Translations under genes and position numbers: made by a program | Shown: positions 46,225 through 58,745 of the stretch, piece after piece | How the letters are laid out: each line of letters opens with the position of its first letter | How positions within the stretch are numbered: the first letter of the stretch is position 1 | Source: Tubulanus polymorphus | Lineage: Eukaryota > Nemertea > Palaeonemertea > Tubulaniformes > Tubulanidae | Length of the DNA: 60,000 nt | Assembly (NCBI RefSeq): GCF_964204645.1 | Contig: NC_134025.1 | Location: 2,859,001-2,919,000 of the forward strand | Reading direction: 5' to 3' | The notes under the pieces: model-generated | Databases searched by the model: none | The model's input: only the letters and a program-made list of their open reading frames with translations | What the model was told of the DNA's origin: nothing

Positions 46225-47755
46225 AGCCTAAGGTACAAATCTAAGACTGCTTATGGAATAGGTCTAGTGTAAGAGTGCTTATGGGATAGGTCTAAGTGTA
46301 AGACTGCTTGTAGGATAGGTCTAAGTGTAAGACTACTAACACTGCTTGCGGAATAGGTCTAAGTGTAAAACTACTAAGGCTGCTCGAGGGATAGGTCTTA
46401 AGTGTAAGACTACTAAGACTGCTCGCGGGATAGGTCTAAGTGTAAGACTTCTAAGACTGCTTGCGGAATAGGTCTAAGTGTAAGACTACTAAGACTGCTT
46501 GCGGAATAGGTCTAAGTGTAAGACTTCTAAGACTGCTTGTAGGATAGGTGTTAGTGTAAGACTTCTAAGACTGCTTGTAGGATAGGTCTAAGTGTAAGAC
46601 CTCTAAGGCTGCTCGCGGGATAGGTCTAAGTGTAAGACTACTACGACTGCTTGTAGGATAGGTCTAAGTGTAAGACTTCTAAGACTGCTTGCGGGATAGG
46701 TCTAAGTGTAAGACTACTAAGACTGCTTGCGGAATAGGTCTAAGTGTAAGACTACTAAGACTGCTTGCGGGATAGGTCTAAGTGTAAGACTACTAAGACT
46801 GCTTGCGGAATAGGTCTAAGTGTAAGACTTCTAAGACTGCTTGCGGGATAGGTCTAAGTGTAAGACTACTAAGACTGCTTGCGGGATAGGTCTAAGTGTA
46901 AGACTACTAAGACTGCTTGCGGGATAGGTCTAAGTGTAAGACTACTACGACTGCTTGCGGGATAGGTCTAAGTGTAAGACTTCTAAGACTGCTTGCGGGA
47001 TAGGTTTAAGTGTAAGACTACTAAGACTGCTTGTAGGATAGGTCTAAGTGTAAGACTTCTAAGACTGCTTGCGGGATAGGTCTAAGTGTAAGACTACTAA
47101 GACTGCTTGCGGGATAGGTCTAAGTGTAAGACTACTAGGACTGCTTGCGGGATAGGTCTAAGTGTAAGACTACTACGACTGCTTGCGGGATAGGTCTAAG
47201 TGTAAGACTTCTAAGACTGCTTGCGGGATAGGTCTAAGTGTAAGACTACTAAGACTGCTTGCGGGATAGGTCTAAATGTTAGACTACTAAGACTGCTTAT
47301 GGGATAGGTCTAAGTGTAAGACTACTAAGACTGCTTGCGGGATAGGTCTAAGTGTAAGACTACTAAGACTGCTTGTAGGATAGGTCTAAGTGTAAAACTT
47401 CTAAGACTGCTTGCGGAATAGGTCTAAGTGTAAGACTACTAAGACTGCTTGTAGGATAGGTCTAAGTGTAAAACTTCTAAGACTGCTTGCGGAATAGGTC
47501 TAAGTGTAAGACTACTAAGACTGCTTGTAGGATAGGTCTAAGTGTAAGACTACTAAGACTGCTTGTAGGATAGGTCTAAGTCTAAGACTTCTAAGACTGC
47601 TTGCGGGATAGGTCTAAGTGTAAGACTGCTAAGACTGCTTGCGGGATAGGTCTAAGTGTAAGACTTCTAAGACTGCTTGCGGGATAGGTCTAAGTGTAAG
47701 ACTTCTAAGACTGCTTATGGGATAGGTCTAAGTCTTAAGACTTCCAAGACTAAAC
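46225..47755. repeat. 38-bp tandem array (~39 copies)
   Basis: Unit GACTGCTTGCGGGATAGGTC plus TAAGTGTAAGACTACTAA. Recurrent variants are CTTGCGGAAT, CTTGTAGGAT and ACTTCTAAG. The variants recur in patches, which indicates local amplification. The left edge is diverged. Confidence 0.97.
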
Positions 47756-47821
47756 ATAGTGTTGTAATACATGGTGTTGCTATGTAACGCTATGTAAATT
47801 GCTGTTAAGTTCAGCTATCTT

Positions 47822-47900
47822 GAAACATTGATACATGTGCACTGAAACATTGATACATGTGCACTGAAACATTGATACATGTGCACTGAAACATTGATAT
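47822..47900. repeat. 22-bp tandem repeat, ~4 copies
   Basis: GAAACATTGATACATGTGCA plus CT. Confidence 0.9.
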
Positions 47901-48240
47901 GTATACTGATATGGTGGCTTGTTCTACCTCCCCTTCCTAGGGGTGATGTCACTGTTCAATAACTGATACTGGCTTGTTGATGTGACCTTCTTTGCTCTTT
48001 GATATCTGAAATAGGTATAAGACAATAATTGATATGAAATAATGATAGATATAGAATAATATATTAAATAATAATAGGTATGAAATGATAATAGGAATAG
48101 AATGATAATAGGCTTAGTAAAATAATTATAATTTGTTTGAAATAATATTTCTCCTTGATTATTGTTGTATGGTAGTTGCTTCTACATCAACTTATCAACT
48201 TCACTGAATGATGCTGATAGCTGCTGTGGAGTTCAGCCAT

Positions 48241-48385
48241 CTTGAAACATTGATACATGTACTGAAACATTGATACATGTACTGAAACATAGATACATGT
48301 ACTGAGACAGTGATACATGCACTGACACATTGATACATGTACTGAAACATAGATACATGTACTGAAACAGTGATACACATACTGA
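48241..48385. repeat. 20-bp tandem repeat, ~7 copies, related to the 22-bp one
   Basis: GAAACATTGATACATGTACT. The flanks of both arrays are also similar (CAGCTATCTTGAAAC / CAGCCATCTTGAAAC on the left, ACTGATATGGTGG / ACTGATTTGGTGG on the right). The two loci are therefore a ~420-bp segmental duplication with different unit lengths. Confidence 0.9.
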
Positions 48386-48629
48386 TTTGGTGGTACGTTT
48401 TATCTCCTCTCCTCTGCTTTTAGGGATATGATAAATGTCAATGTTCAATAACTATGATACTGGCTAGTTGATGTGACCTCACACTTTTAATACATATATT
48501 AAATGAATAATAGGTATGAAATAATAAGGTATACTAAAAGAATTATGAATTTTCTCCTCCTCCTCCTCCATCCTAGGGATGATGTTGAGATTTGGGATCT
48601 CCTATCTACTCGTTCTTGAAATTTCGAGT

Positions 48630-49320
48630 ACAAGAGACTCAAAACACTGATTGCTGCCTGTTCCAAATACTGCTGATTACTGCTGAAATGAATTTCCAAT
48701 TCGCATTATCATCAACGTTAATTCTCAGTGACTCAAAACACTGATTGCTGCCTTTTCCAAATACTGCTGATTACTGCTGAAATGAATTTCCAATTTGCAT
48801 TATCATCAACGTTAATTCTCAGTGACTCAAAACACTGATTGCTGCCTCTTCCAAATACTGCTGATTACTGCTGAAATGAATTTCCAATTCGCATTATCAT
48901 CAACGTTGATTGTCAGTGACTTAGAACATCGATTGCTGCCTCTTTCAAATACTGCTGATTACTGCTGAAATGAATTTCCAATCCGCATTATCATCAACGT
49001 TAATTGTCAGTGACTCAAAACACTGATTGCTGCCACTTCCAAATACTGCTGAATGCCAGTGTCCTAAAACATTGATTGCTGCCTCTCCCAAATACTGCTG
49101 ATTACTGCTGAAAAGAATTTCCAATCCGCATTATCATCAACGTTAATTGTCAGTGACTCAAAACACTGATTGCTGCCACTTCCAAATACTGCTGATTGCC
49201 AGTGACCTAAAACATTGATTGCTGCCTCTCCCAAATACTGCTGATTACTGCTGAAATTAATTCCAATTCGCATTGTCATTGACGTTAATCGTCAGTGACT
49301 TAAAACTCTGATTGCTGCCT
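48630..49320. repeat. ~94-bp tandem array, ~7 copies
   Basis: Unit contains CAAAACACTGATTGCTGCC, AATACTGCTGATTACTGCTG, GAATTTCCAATTCGCATTAT and CAACGTTAATTCTCAGTGAC. Some units are truncated around 49050-49220. Confidence 0.92.
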
Positions 49321-49329
49321 CTTTATGAA

Positions 49330-52300
49330 AGTTAACTTTTACAAAACACTGATACACTCTGTTTTGGGTGATATTGAGTTCAGGAGTCTCCTCCTTCCTT
49401 CTTCAACACTGTCATGTAGAAATGTGACAAAACAAACTGGATTGTCCTCCTGGTGTCTTACCTGATGACCTCCTTTAATACTGCTGCTTGCTGCTGGGTG
49501 TTATTTAATACATTCTGTTTTGGGATGATATTGAGTTCAGGAGTCTCCTCCTTCCTTCTTCAACTGTCATGTAGAAACGTGACAAACAAACTGAATTGTC
49601 AGTGTGTTACATCACTGATGACCTCCTTTAATACTGCTCGTTGCTGCTGGGTGGTAATTCTTACCTCCATCCCTTACCTTCTTGAATTATTACATTAAAC
49701 ATTATCACAATAAAAATTATTACATTAAACATTATTACATCATGAATTGTTACATAATTACATTATCAAATTACACATTATGGCCATCTAAAAAGCTGGC
49801 ATGTTCCTTCTCCGTGTTAATCATTCCACTTTTTTAGGGGTGATATTGAGTTCAGGAGCCTCCTTCCTTCTTCAACTGTCATGTAGAAATGTGACAAACT
49901 GAATTGTCCTCCTGATGTCCAACCTGATTATCTCCTTAAAACTGCTGCTTGCTGATGCATGTTAATTAAAACACTCTGTTTTGGGGTGATGTATTGCGTT
50001 AAGGAGTCTCCTCCTTCCTTCTTCAACTGTCATGTAGAAACGTGACAAACAAACTGAACTGTCAGTGTGTAACAACACTGATGACCTCCTTTAATACTGC
50101 TGCTTGCTGCTGGGTGTTAATTAAAACGCTCTGTTTTGGGTTGATATTGAGTTAAGGAGTCTCCTCCTTCCTTCTTCAACTGTCATGTAGAAACATGACA
50201 AACAAACTGCATTGTCAGTGTGTTACAACACTGATGAACTCCTTTAATACTACTGCTTGCTGGTGGTGTTAATTGATACACTGTTTTGGGTTGATATTGA
50301 GTTCAGGAGTCTTCTCCTTCCTTCTTCAACTGTCACAGAAACGTGACAAACGAACTGAATTGTCAGTGCGTTACATCACTGAGGGCCTCCTTTAATACTG
50401 CTGCTTGCTGCTGGGTGTTAATTAGCACACTCAGTTTTGCGACTTAACGTTTTAAATGTATTAATATTCAAAGGAGCTATCCGTCGATAGCTTTGTGGTG
50501 GTTGTATCATTGAAATGTCGCTGGTGTTGGTTCTGTGTATATATTGTAATATATATCGGTGAATTGGGATTGATTTTTATGTTTCCTGATCGTCATTATA
50601 ACGACTTAACGTTTTAAATCTATAAATATTCAAAGGAGCTATCCATCGATAGCTTTGTGGTGGTTGTATCATTAAAATGTCGCTGGTGTTGGTTCTGTGT
50701 ATATATTGTAATATATGTCGGTGAATTGGGATTGATTGTTATGTTTCCTGATCTTCATTATAACGACTTAACGTTTTAAATGTATAAATATTCAAAGGAG
50801 CTATCCATCGATAGCTTTGTGGTGGTTGTATCATTGAAATGTCGCTGGTGTTGGTTTTGTGTATATATGGTAAAATATGTCGGTGGATTGGGATTGATTG
50901 TTGTATTTCCTGATCATCCTTATTGCGACTTAACGTTTTAAATGTATAAATATTCAAAGGAGCTATCCATCGATAGCTTTGTGGTGGTTGTATCATTGAA
51001 ATTCCTCGTTTAGTGTTCAAAAACACTGTGGGTGAAATACTGGTAAATTGGTGGTGATGAAATTTAAGTGTTACACCAAACTGTGGGTGAATTACTGCTA
51101 AATCATTTGGTGGTGATGAAAGCTAAGTGTTACAAAACACAGGGGATGAATTACTGCTAAATCAATTGGTTGTGATGAAAGTTAAGTGTTACAAAACACT
51201 GATACACTCTGTTTTGGGGTGATATTGAGTTCAGGAGTCTCCTCCTTCCTTCTTCAACTGTCATGTAGAAATGTGACAAACAAACTGAATTGTTCTCCTG
51301 GTGTCTTACCTGATGACCTCCTTTAATACTGCTGCTTGCTGCTGGGTGTTATTTAATACACTCTGTTTTGGGATGATAATGAGTTCAGGAGTCTCCTCCT
51401 TCCTTCTTCAACTGTCACTAGAAACGTGACAAACAAACTGAATTGTCAGTGTGATACAACACTGATGGCCTCCTTTAATACTGCTTGTTGCTGCTGGGTG
51501 TTAATTCTTACCTCCTTCCCTTACCTTCTTGAATTATTACATTAAACATTATCACAATAAAAATTATTACATTAAACATTATTACATCATGAATTGTTAC
51601 ATAATTACATTATCAAATTACACATTATGGCCATCTAAAAAGCTGGCAAGTTCCTTCTCCATGTTAATCATTCCACTTTTTTAGGGGTGATATTGAGTTC
51701 AGGAGTCTCCTCCTTCCTCCTTCAACTGTCATATAGAAATGTGACTAAACAAACTGAATTGTCATCCTGATGTCCAACCTGATGATCTCCTTTAATACTG
51801 CTGCTTGCTGCTGGCTCTGTTTTGGGGTGATATATTGAGTTAAGGAGTCTCCTCCTTCCTTCTTCAAGTGTCACGTAGAAACGTGACAAACAAACTGAAT
51901 TGTCAGTGTGATACAACACTGATGACCTCCTTTAATACTGCTCGTTGCTGCTTGGTGGTAATTCTTACCTCCTTCCCTTACGTAATCACAATAAAAATTA
52001 TTACATTAAACATTATTACATCATGAATTGTTACATAATTACATTATCAAATTACACATTATGGCCATCTAAAAAGCTGCCATGTTCCTTCTCGTTGTTA
52101 ATCATTCCACTTTTTAGGGGTGATATTGAGTTCAGGAGTCTCCTCCTTCCTTCTTCAACTGTCATGTAGAAATGTGACAAACAAACTGAATTGTCCTCCT
52201 GATGTCCAACCTGATGATCTCCTTTAATACTGCTGCTTGCTGGTGCATGTTAATTAAAACACTCTGTTTTGGGGTGATATATTGAGTTAAGGAGTCTCCT

Positions 52301-55300
52301 CCTTCCTTCTTCAACTGTCATGTAGAAACGTGACAAACAAACTGCATTGTCAGTGTGTTACAACACTGATGACCTCCTTTAATACTGCTGCTTGCTGCTG
52401 GGTGTAAATTAAAACGCTCTGTTTCGGGGTGATATATTGAGTTAAGGAGTCTCCTCCTTCCTTCTTCAACTGTCATGTAGAAACGTGACAAACAAACTGC
52501 ATTGTCAGTATGTTACAACACTGATGACCTCCTTTAATACTGCTGCTTGCTGCTGGGTGTAAATTAAAACGCTCTGTTTTGGCGTGATATATTGAGTTAA
52601 GGAGTCTCCTCCTTCCTTCTTCAACTGTCATGTAGAAACGTGACACAAACAAACTGCATTGTCAGTGTGTTACAACACTGATTACCTCCTTTAATACTGC
52701 TGCTTGCTGGTGGTGTTAATTGATACACTCTGTTTTGGGTTGATATTGAGTTCAGGAGTCTTCTCCTTCCTTCTTCAACTGTCACGTAGAAATGTGACAA
52801 ACTAACTGAATTGTCAGTGTGTTACAACACTGATGACCTCCTTTAATACTGCTGCTTGATTCTGGGTGAAAATTAAACGCTCTGTTTTGGGGTGATATTG
52901 AGTTAAGGAGTCTTGTCCTTCCTTCTTCAACTGTCACGTAGAAACGTGACACAAACAAACTGCATTGTCAGTGTGTTACAACACTGATTACCTCCTTTAA
53001 TACTGCTGCTTGCTGGTGGTGTTAATTGAAACACTCTGTTTTGGGGTGATATTGAGTTACGGAGTCTTCTCCTTCCTTCTTCAACTGTCACGTAGAAACG
53101 TGACAAACAAACTGAATTGTCAGTGTGTTACAACCTTTAATACTGCTGCTTGATGCTGGGTGAAAATTAAAACGCTCTGTTTTGGGGTGATATTGAGTTA
53201 AGGAGTCTCCTCCTTCCTTCTTCAACTGTCACGTAGAAACGTGACAAACAAACTGAACTGTCAGTGTGTTACATCCCTGATGACCTCCTTTAATACTGCT
53301 GCTTGATGCTGGGTGAAAATTAAAACGCTCTGTTTTGGGGTGATATTGAGTTAAGGAGTCTCCTCCTTCCTTCTTCAACTGTCACGTAGAAACGTGACAA
53401 ACAAACTGAACTGTCAGTGTGTTACATCACTGAGGGCCTTTAATACTGCTGCTTGCTGGTGCATGTTAATCAAAACACTCAGTTTTGCGACTTAACGTTT
53501 TAAATGTATAAATATTCAAAGGAGCTATCCATCGATAGCTTTGTGGTGGTTGTATCATTGAAATGTTGCTGGTGTTGGTTCTGTGTATATATTGTAATAT
53601 ATGTCAGTGAATTGGGATTGATTGTTATGTTTCCTGATCGTCCTTATTGCGACTTAACGTTTTAAATGTATAAATATTCAAAGGAGCTATCCATCGATAG
53701 CTTTGTGGTGGTTGTATCATTGGAATGTCGCTGGTGTTGGTTCTGTGTATATATTGTAATATATGTCAGTGAATTGGGATTGCTTGTTATGTTTCCTGAT
53801 CGTCCTTATTGCGACTTAACGTTTTAAATGTATAAATATTCAAAGGAGCTATCCATCGATAGTTTTGTGGTGGTTGTATCATTGGAATGTCGCTGGTGTT
53901 GGTTTTGTGTATATATTGTAAAATATGTCGGTGAATTGGGATTGCTTGTTATGTTTCCTGATCGTCCTTATTGGGACTTAATGTTTTAAATGTATAAATA
54001 TTCAAAGGAGCTATCCATCGATAGCTTTGTGGTGGTTGTATCATTGAAATGTCGCTGATGTTGGTTTTGTGTATATATTATAATATATGTCAGTGAATTG
54101 GGATTGATTGTTATGTTTCCCGATCGTCCTTAATGCGACTTAACGTTTTAAATGTATAAATATTCAAAGGAGCTATCCATCGATAGCTTTGTGGTGGTTG
54201 TATCATTGGAATGTCACTGGTGTTGGTTTTGTGTATATATTGTAAAATATGTCGGTGAATTGGGATTGCTTATGTTTCCTGATCGTCCTTATTGGGACTT
54301 AATGTTTTAAATGTATAGATATTCATAGGTGCTATCCATCAATAGCTTTGTGGTGGTTGTATCATTGAAATGTCGCTGGTGTTGGTTTTGTGTATATATT
54401 ATAAAATATGTCGGTGAATTGGGATTGATTGTTGTATTTCCTGATCGTCCTCATTGCGACTTAACGTTTTAAATGTATAAATATTCAAAGCAGCTATCCA
54501 TCGATAGTTTTCTGGTGGTTGTATCATTGAAATTCCTTGTTTAGTGTTCAAAAACACTGTGGGTGAAATACTGCTAAATTGGTGGTGATGAAAGTTAAGT
54601 GTTACACAACACTGTGGGTGAATTACTGCTAAATCATTTGGTGGTGATGAAAGCTAAGTGTTACAAAACACAGTGAATGAATTACTGCTAAATCAATTGG
54701 TTGTGATGAAAGTTAAGTGTTACAAAACACTGATACACTGTTTTGGGGTGATATTGAGTTCAGGAGTCTCCTCCTTCCTTCGTCAACTGTCATGTAGAAA
54801 TGTGACAAACTTGATTGTCATCCTGGTGTCTTACCTGATGACCTCCCTTAATGCTGCTCGTTGCTGCTGGGTGTTAATTCTTACCTCCTTCCTTTACCTT
54901 CTTGAATTATTACATTAAACATTATCACAATAAAAATTATTACATTAAACATTATTACATCATGAATTGTTACATAATTACATTATCAAATTACACATTA
55001 TGGCCATCTAAAAAGCTGGCAAGTTCCTTCTCCGTGTTAATCATTCCACTTTTTTAGGGGTGATATTGAGTTCAGGAGCCTCCTCCTTCCTTCTTCAACT
55101 GTCATGTAGAAATGTGACAAACAAATTGAATTATCCTCCCGATGTCCAACCTGATGATCTCCTTTAATACTGCTGCTTGTTGGTTTTGGGGTGATATATC
55201 GAGTTAAGGAGTCTCCTCCTTCCTTCTTCAACTGTCTGACAAACGAACTGAATTGTCAGTGTGTTACAACACTGATTGACTTCCTTTAATACTGCTGCTT

Positions 55301-56160
55301 GCTGCTGGGTGTAAATTGATATGCTCTGTTTTGGGGTGATATTGAGTTCAGGAGTCTTCTCCTTCCTTCTTCAACTGTCACGTAGAAACGTGACAAACAA
55401 ACTGAATTGTCAGTGTGTTACAACACTGATGACCTCTTTAATACTGCTGCTTGATGCTGGGTGAAAATTGCTCTGTTTTGGGGTGATATTGAGTTAAGGA
55501 GTCTCCTCCTTCCTTCTTCAACTGTCATGTAGAAACGTGACAAACAAACTGCATAGTCAGTATGTTACAACACTGATGACCTCCCTTAATACTACTGCTT
55601 GATGCTGGGTGAAAATTAAAACGCTCTGTTTTTAAAACGCTCTGTTTTTTCAACTGTCATGTAGAAACGTGACAAACAAACTGAATCGTCAGTGTGTTAC
55701 AACACTGATGACCCCCTTTAATACTGCTGCTTGCTGGTGGTGTTAATCGATACACTCTGTTTTGGGTTGATATTGAGTTCAGGAGTCTTCTCCTTCCTTC
55801 TTCAACTGTCATGTAGAAACGTGACAAACAAACTGCATAGTCAGTATGTTACAACACTGATGACCTCCCTTAATACTACTGCTTGATGCTGGGTGAAAAT
55901 TAAAACGCTCTGTTTTGGGGTGGTATATTGAGTTACGGAGTCTTCTCCTTCCTTCTTCAACTGTCACGTAGAAACGTGACACAAACAAACTGCATCGTCA
56001 GTGTGTTACAACACTGATGGCCTCCTTCAATACTGCTGCTTGCTGGTGCATGTTAATTGAAACACTCTGTTTTGGGGTGATATTGAGTTAAGGAGTCTTC
56101 TCCTTCCTGCTTCAACTGTCACGTAGAAACGTGACAAACAAACTGAATTGTCACTGTTTA
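49330..56160. repeat. Composite array of ~152-bp, ~162-bp and AT-rich units
   Basis: Three unit types alternate. The ~152-bp type (CTCTGTTTTGGGGTGATATT ... CTCCTCCTTCCTTCTTCAAC ... AATACTGCTGCTTGCTGC) occupies most of 49330-50440, 51200-53480 and 54740-56155. The ~162-bp type (GACTTAACGTTTTAAATGTA ... GGAGCTATCCATCGATAGCT) occupies 50440-51000 and 53488-54535. A ~115-bp AT block (ATTACATTAAACATTAT ... ACACATTATGGCCATCTAAA) occurs at about 49686, 51533, 51976 and 54904. A segment starting TTTAGTGTTCAAAAACACTG is at 51009 and again 3.53 kb later, showing a higher-order duplication. Confidence 0.93.
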
Positions 56161-56419
56161 TATATTGTATCAGCAACTTATTATCACATTACGGAGTTGC
56201 GTTTTAAGACTGTTATATTCAAAGATGCTATTGCTTGATAGCCCTTGATAGCCTAGGTGTTAGATAGCCCTTGAATCAGCTAAACTGGGTCGGAGCATTT
56301 TATGAATGCCGATAAACTCTAAACCTGAGTTAATAAAACTTCAAAACATTGGAGCCAACTCTTGTCCATTATAGCCTATTAAGTGAAGATCGATCATCAT
56401 AAACACTGGTGAAAACAAT

Positions 56420-56500
56420 TGACGTCTCACTTTACACCTGACGTCTCACTTTGAACCTGGCGTCTCACTTTGCACCAGACGTCTCACTTTGCACTGATGC
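56420..56500. repeat. ~18-bp repeat GACGTCTCACTTTGCACC, 4 copies
   Basis: Four imperfect tandem copies with GACGTCTCACTTT or GCGTCTCACTTT cores. Confidence 0.9.
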
Positions 56501-58332
56501 ATCCATGCACTAACGCACTTGCATGAAATGGCACTAAATACATAAAGACACAAATTGTGTTTATGTATTTTCAGGGTATACACATGCACACCCGCGGGTC
56601 CATGCGCATGGAAAAAACTTGATTAGCAAGTACAGCGCTATCTATCTTTGTTTGTGTGTGGATATAACTTGTGATAATGTTTCAGTGTTTGTCATTGAAA
56701 AGCATTAATTCTACAAACAATATTAGATACCCATTTTGTAGACAAAAATATAAAAGGTTAATGATTAATTGTAAAATGGAAAAAATGAAATGTGAAATTA
56801 TCAATGTCTAAAATAATATACCGTAGTGAAGATTAAGTCGCAGTGATTATAGAGAGATTAGAGCGTCAGATCAGCCAGATCAGTTGTACTGAGTTATCTC
56901 CCTCAAAGTCAGGAACAAAGTGACAAGAGTCACAGGGAAAGTACACAGTTCCAGAGGAATGTCGAGTCATAAGTCTGAACTGACTTTAAATCAGGTATGA
57001 TATTGAAATTGTATAAATCAATTTTCAAAGTCTCAAAATTGAAAATTATTCATATTTTGTGTTATCTTGTAGCAAATATTGAGAGGTTTACCACAGAACT
57101 GATTCTCACCAGAGATGAGACAATTACCAGGAATCAGTTAGATAAATGTCACCACTGAGATCAGTAGTACTGATTCATCTCCGTCAAAGTCAGCAACAGA
57201 GTTTCAGAGTCGCAAGGAAGGTTAATAGTTCCAGAGGAATGTCGAGTCATTAGTCTGAACTGACTATAAATGAGGTATATTAAGTTAGATCGACATGGAT
57301 TTCTTGTTGTTGGGAAAGTCTCAAACGTTATGATGGTCTGTTACATGATTTCTTGTAGCAAATCATTAGACATGCAATACCAAAGGAAGGATCAGTCATT
57401 GAACTGACTATAGATCAAAGTGTCAAAATCTAAATTTATTCATATTTTGTTTTCTTTTAGCTAATATTGAGAGGTTTACCACAGAACTGAGTGTCGTCAG
57501 AGATGAGAATATCACCAGTGAGATCAGTACAGAACTATGTCTATCCAAGTGGTAAGATCAGGGCGTCTCCAGTGAGATAAAGAGGATCACAAGTGAGATG
57601 AGATCAGTGGCGCTGTGCTGTATCTGCCTCTAAGTCAGGAACGAAATAACAATTAAGAGTCACACGTTAACAGTTCCAGCGGAACGTCGAGTCATTTGTC
57701 TGAACTGACAATAAATCAGGTACAATATTGAAATTATATAAAAATCTCAAAAATTGAAAATTGCCGGTATTCATATTTTGTGTTTTCTTGTAGCAAATAT
57801 TGAGAGAACTGAGTCCCTATAGATGAGACAATCACCAGGCATCAGATCAGTTAGATGAATGTCACCGCTGAGATCAGTAGTACTGAGTTATCTGCCTTAG
57901 TCAACAACAAAGTAGTGTCGCAAAGTGAACAGTTGCAAAGGAAGGTCGAGTCATTAGTCTGAACTGACTTTAAATCAGGTATAATTTTGAAATTACATGA
58001 GTCGATTTTCAAATCTGACATTATTCAAAAATTATTCATATTTTGAGTTTTTGTGTTGTAAGTAGGAAATATCTAAAGATGTTATGTTACTACAAGATGG
58101 AAAAATACCTGCAGGAATTTACATGAATATTCTTCCAAAGTTGAAAGAATGAAAGAATGGATGAGTCATGAATCTGAACAGACTATAAATCAGGTATATT
58201 GTAATAGAAAAACGACTTGAAATGTTTTATTGATTGTTTAAAATATCCTTTAATTTTTGTTTGATTTGACTTCTAGGTGAAAAAATGTGTGATACATCTA
58301 ATTTAATAATAAGATGGCGCCTGTTAATCATT

Positions 58333-58620
58333 TGAGAACTCTAATGCGTTTCTGGAACTTAAGAGAACTCTAATGCATTCCTGGAACTAAGAGAACTCTA
58401 ATGCATTCCTGGAACTAAGAGAACTCTAACGCGTTGCTGGAACTTTGAGATGCGTTGCTGGAACTTCGAGATGCGTTGCTGAAACTTGGGAGAACTCTAA
58501 TGCGTTGCTAGAACTTGGGAGAACTCTAATGCGTTACTGGAACTTGGTGAACTCTAATGCGTTGCTCGAACTTGGAGAACTCTTTATGCGTTGCTGGAAC
58601 TTGGACAACTCTTCTGCGTG
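58333..58620. repeat. ~27-bp tandem repeat, ~10 copies
   Basis: Unit GAGAACTCTAATGCGTTGCT plus GGAACTT, with length variants (two copies read GAGATGCGTTGCTGGAACTT). It lies in the final exon-like block. Confidence 0.92.
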
Positions 58621-58723
58621 TTAAGACTTTGAGAATTCTTGTGTGTGCAACTGACCGTGTGTATGAACGTATGTGTTCAATTTGAGATTTATTTTGATTT
58701 ATTTATTTATTTATTTTGATTTA

Positions 58724-58729
58724 AATAAA
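58724..58729 (+). terminator. AATAAA at the end of the duplicated-exon RNA
   Basis: Canonical hexamer 447 bp into the last exon-like block, preceded by ATTTATTTATTTATTTA AU-rich sequence. Confidence 0.45.
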
Positions 58730-58745
58730 ACAAGTTAGAATATCT

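Larger units (their letters stand above)
56840..58745 (+). ncRNA. Candidate spliced noncoding RNA made of tandemly duplicated exons
   Basis: Exon-like blocks are about 56840-56994, 57073-57274, 57359 to about 57418 (truncated, donor lost), 57461-57719, 57794-57978, 58066-58193 and 58277-58745. The first, second, fourth, fifth and sixth end in (A/T)GAACTGACTNTAAAT(C/G)AG or a close variant directly before GTATNAT. Several begin after TTCTTGTAG with CAAATATTGAGAG. Introns are 74-87 bp, AT-rich, with a pyrimidine-rich 3' end. All three frames are stopped within the blocks, so this is not coding. The last block contains a 27-bp repeat array, then AATAAA at 58724-58729. The 5' end is not defined. 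Confidence 0.5.

Noticed and set aside
48187-48448. Repetitive Cys/Val/Met/Tyr open frames on the - strand
   Set aside because: By-product of the 20-bp repeat; no start or splice support.
49330-56160. Centromeric satellite
   Set aside because: Several unrelated unit types, short total length and position next to genes argue against it, though the window alone cannot exclude a pericentromeric location.
57073-58193. Protein-coding or snoRNA-host reading of the duplicated exons
   Set aside because: All three frames contain stops in each block. I found no convincing box C/D pair in the 74-87-bp introns, so noncoding RNA without snoRNAs is the simpler reading.
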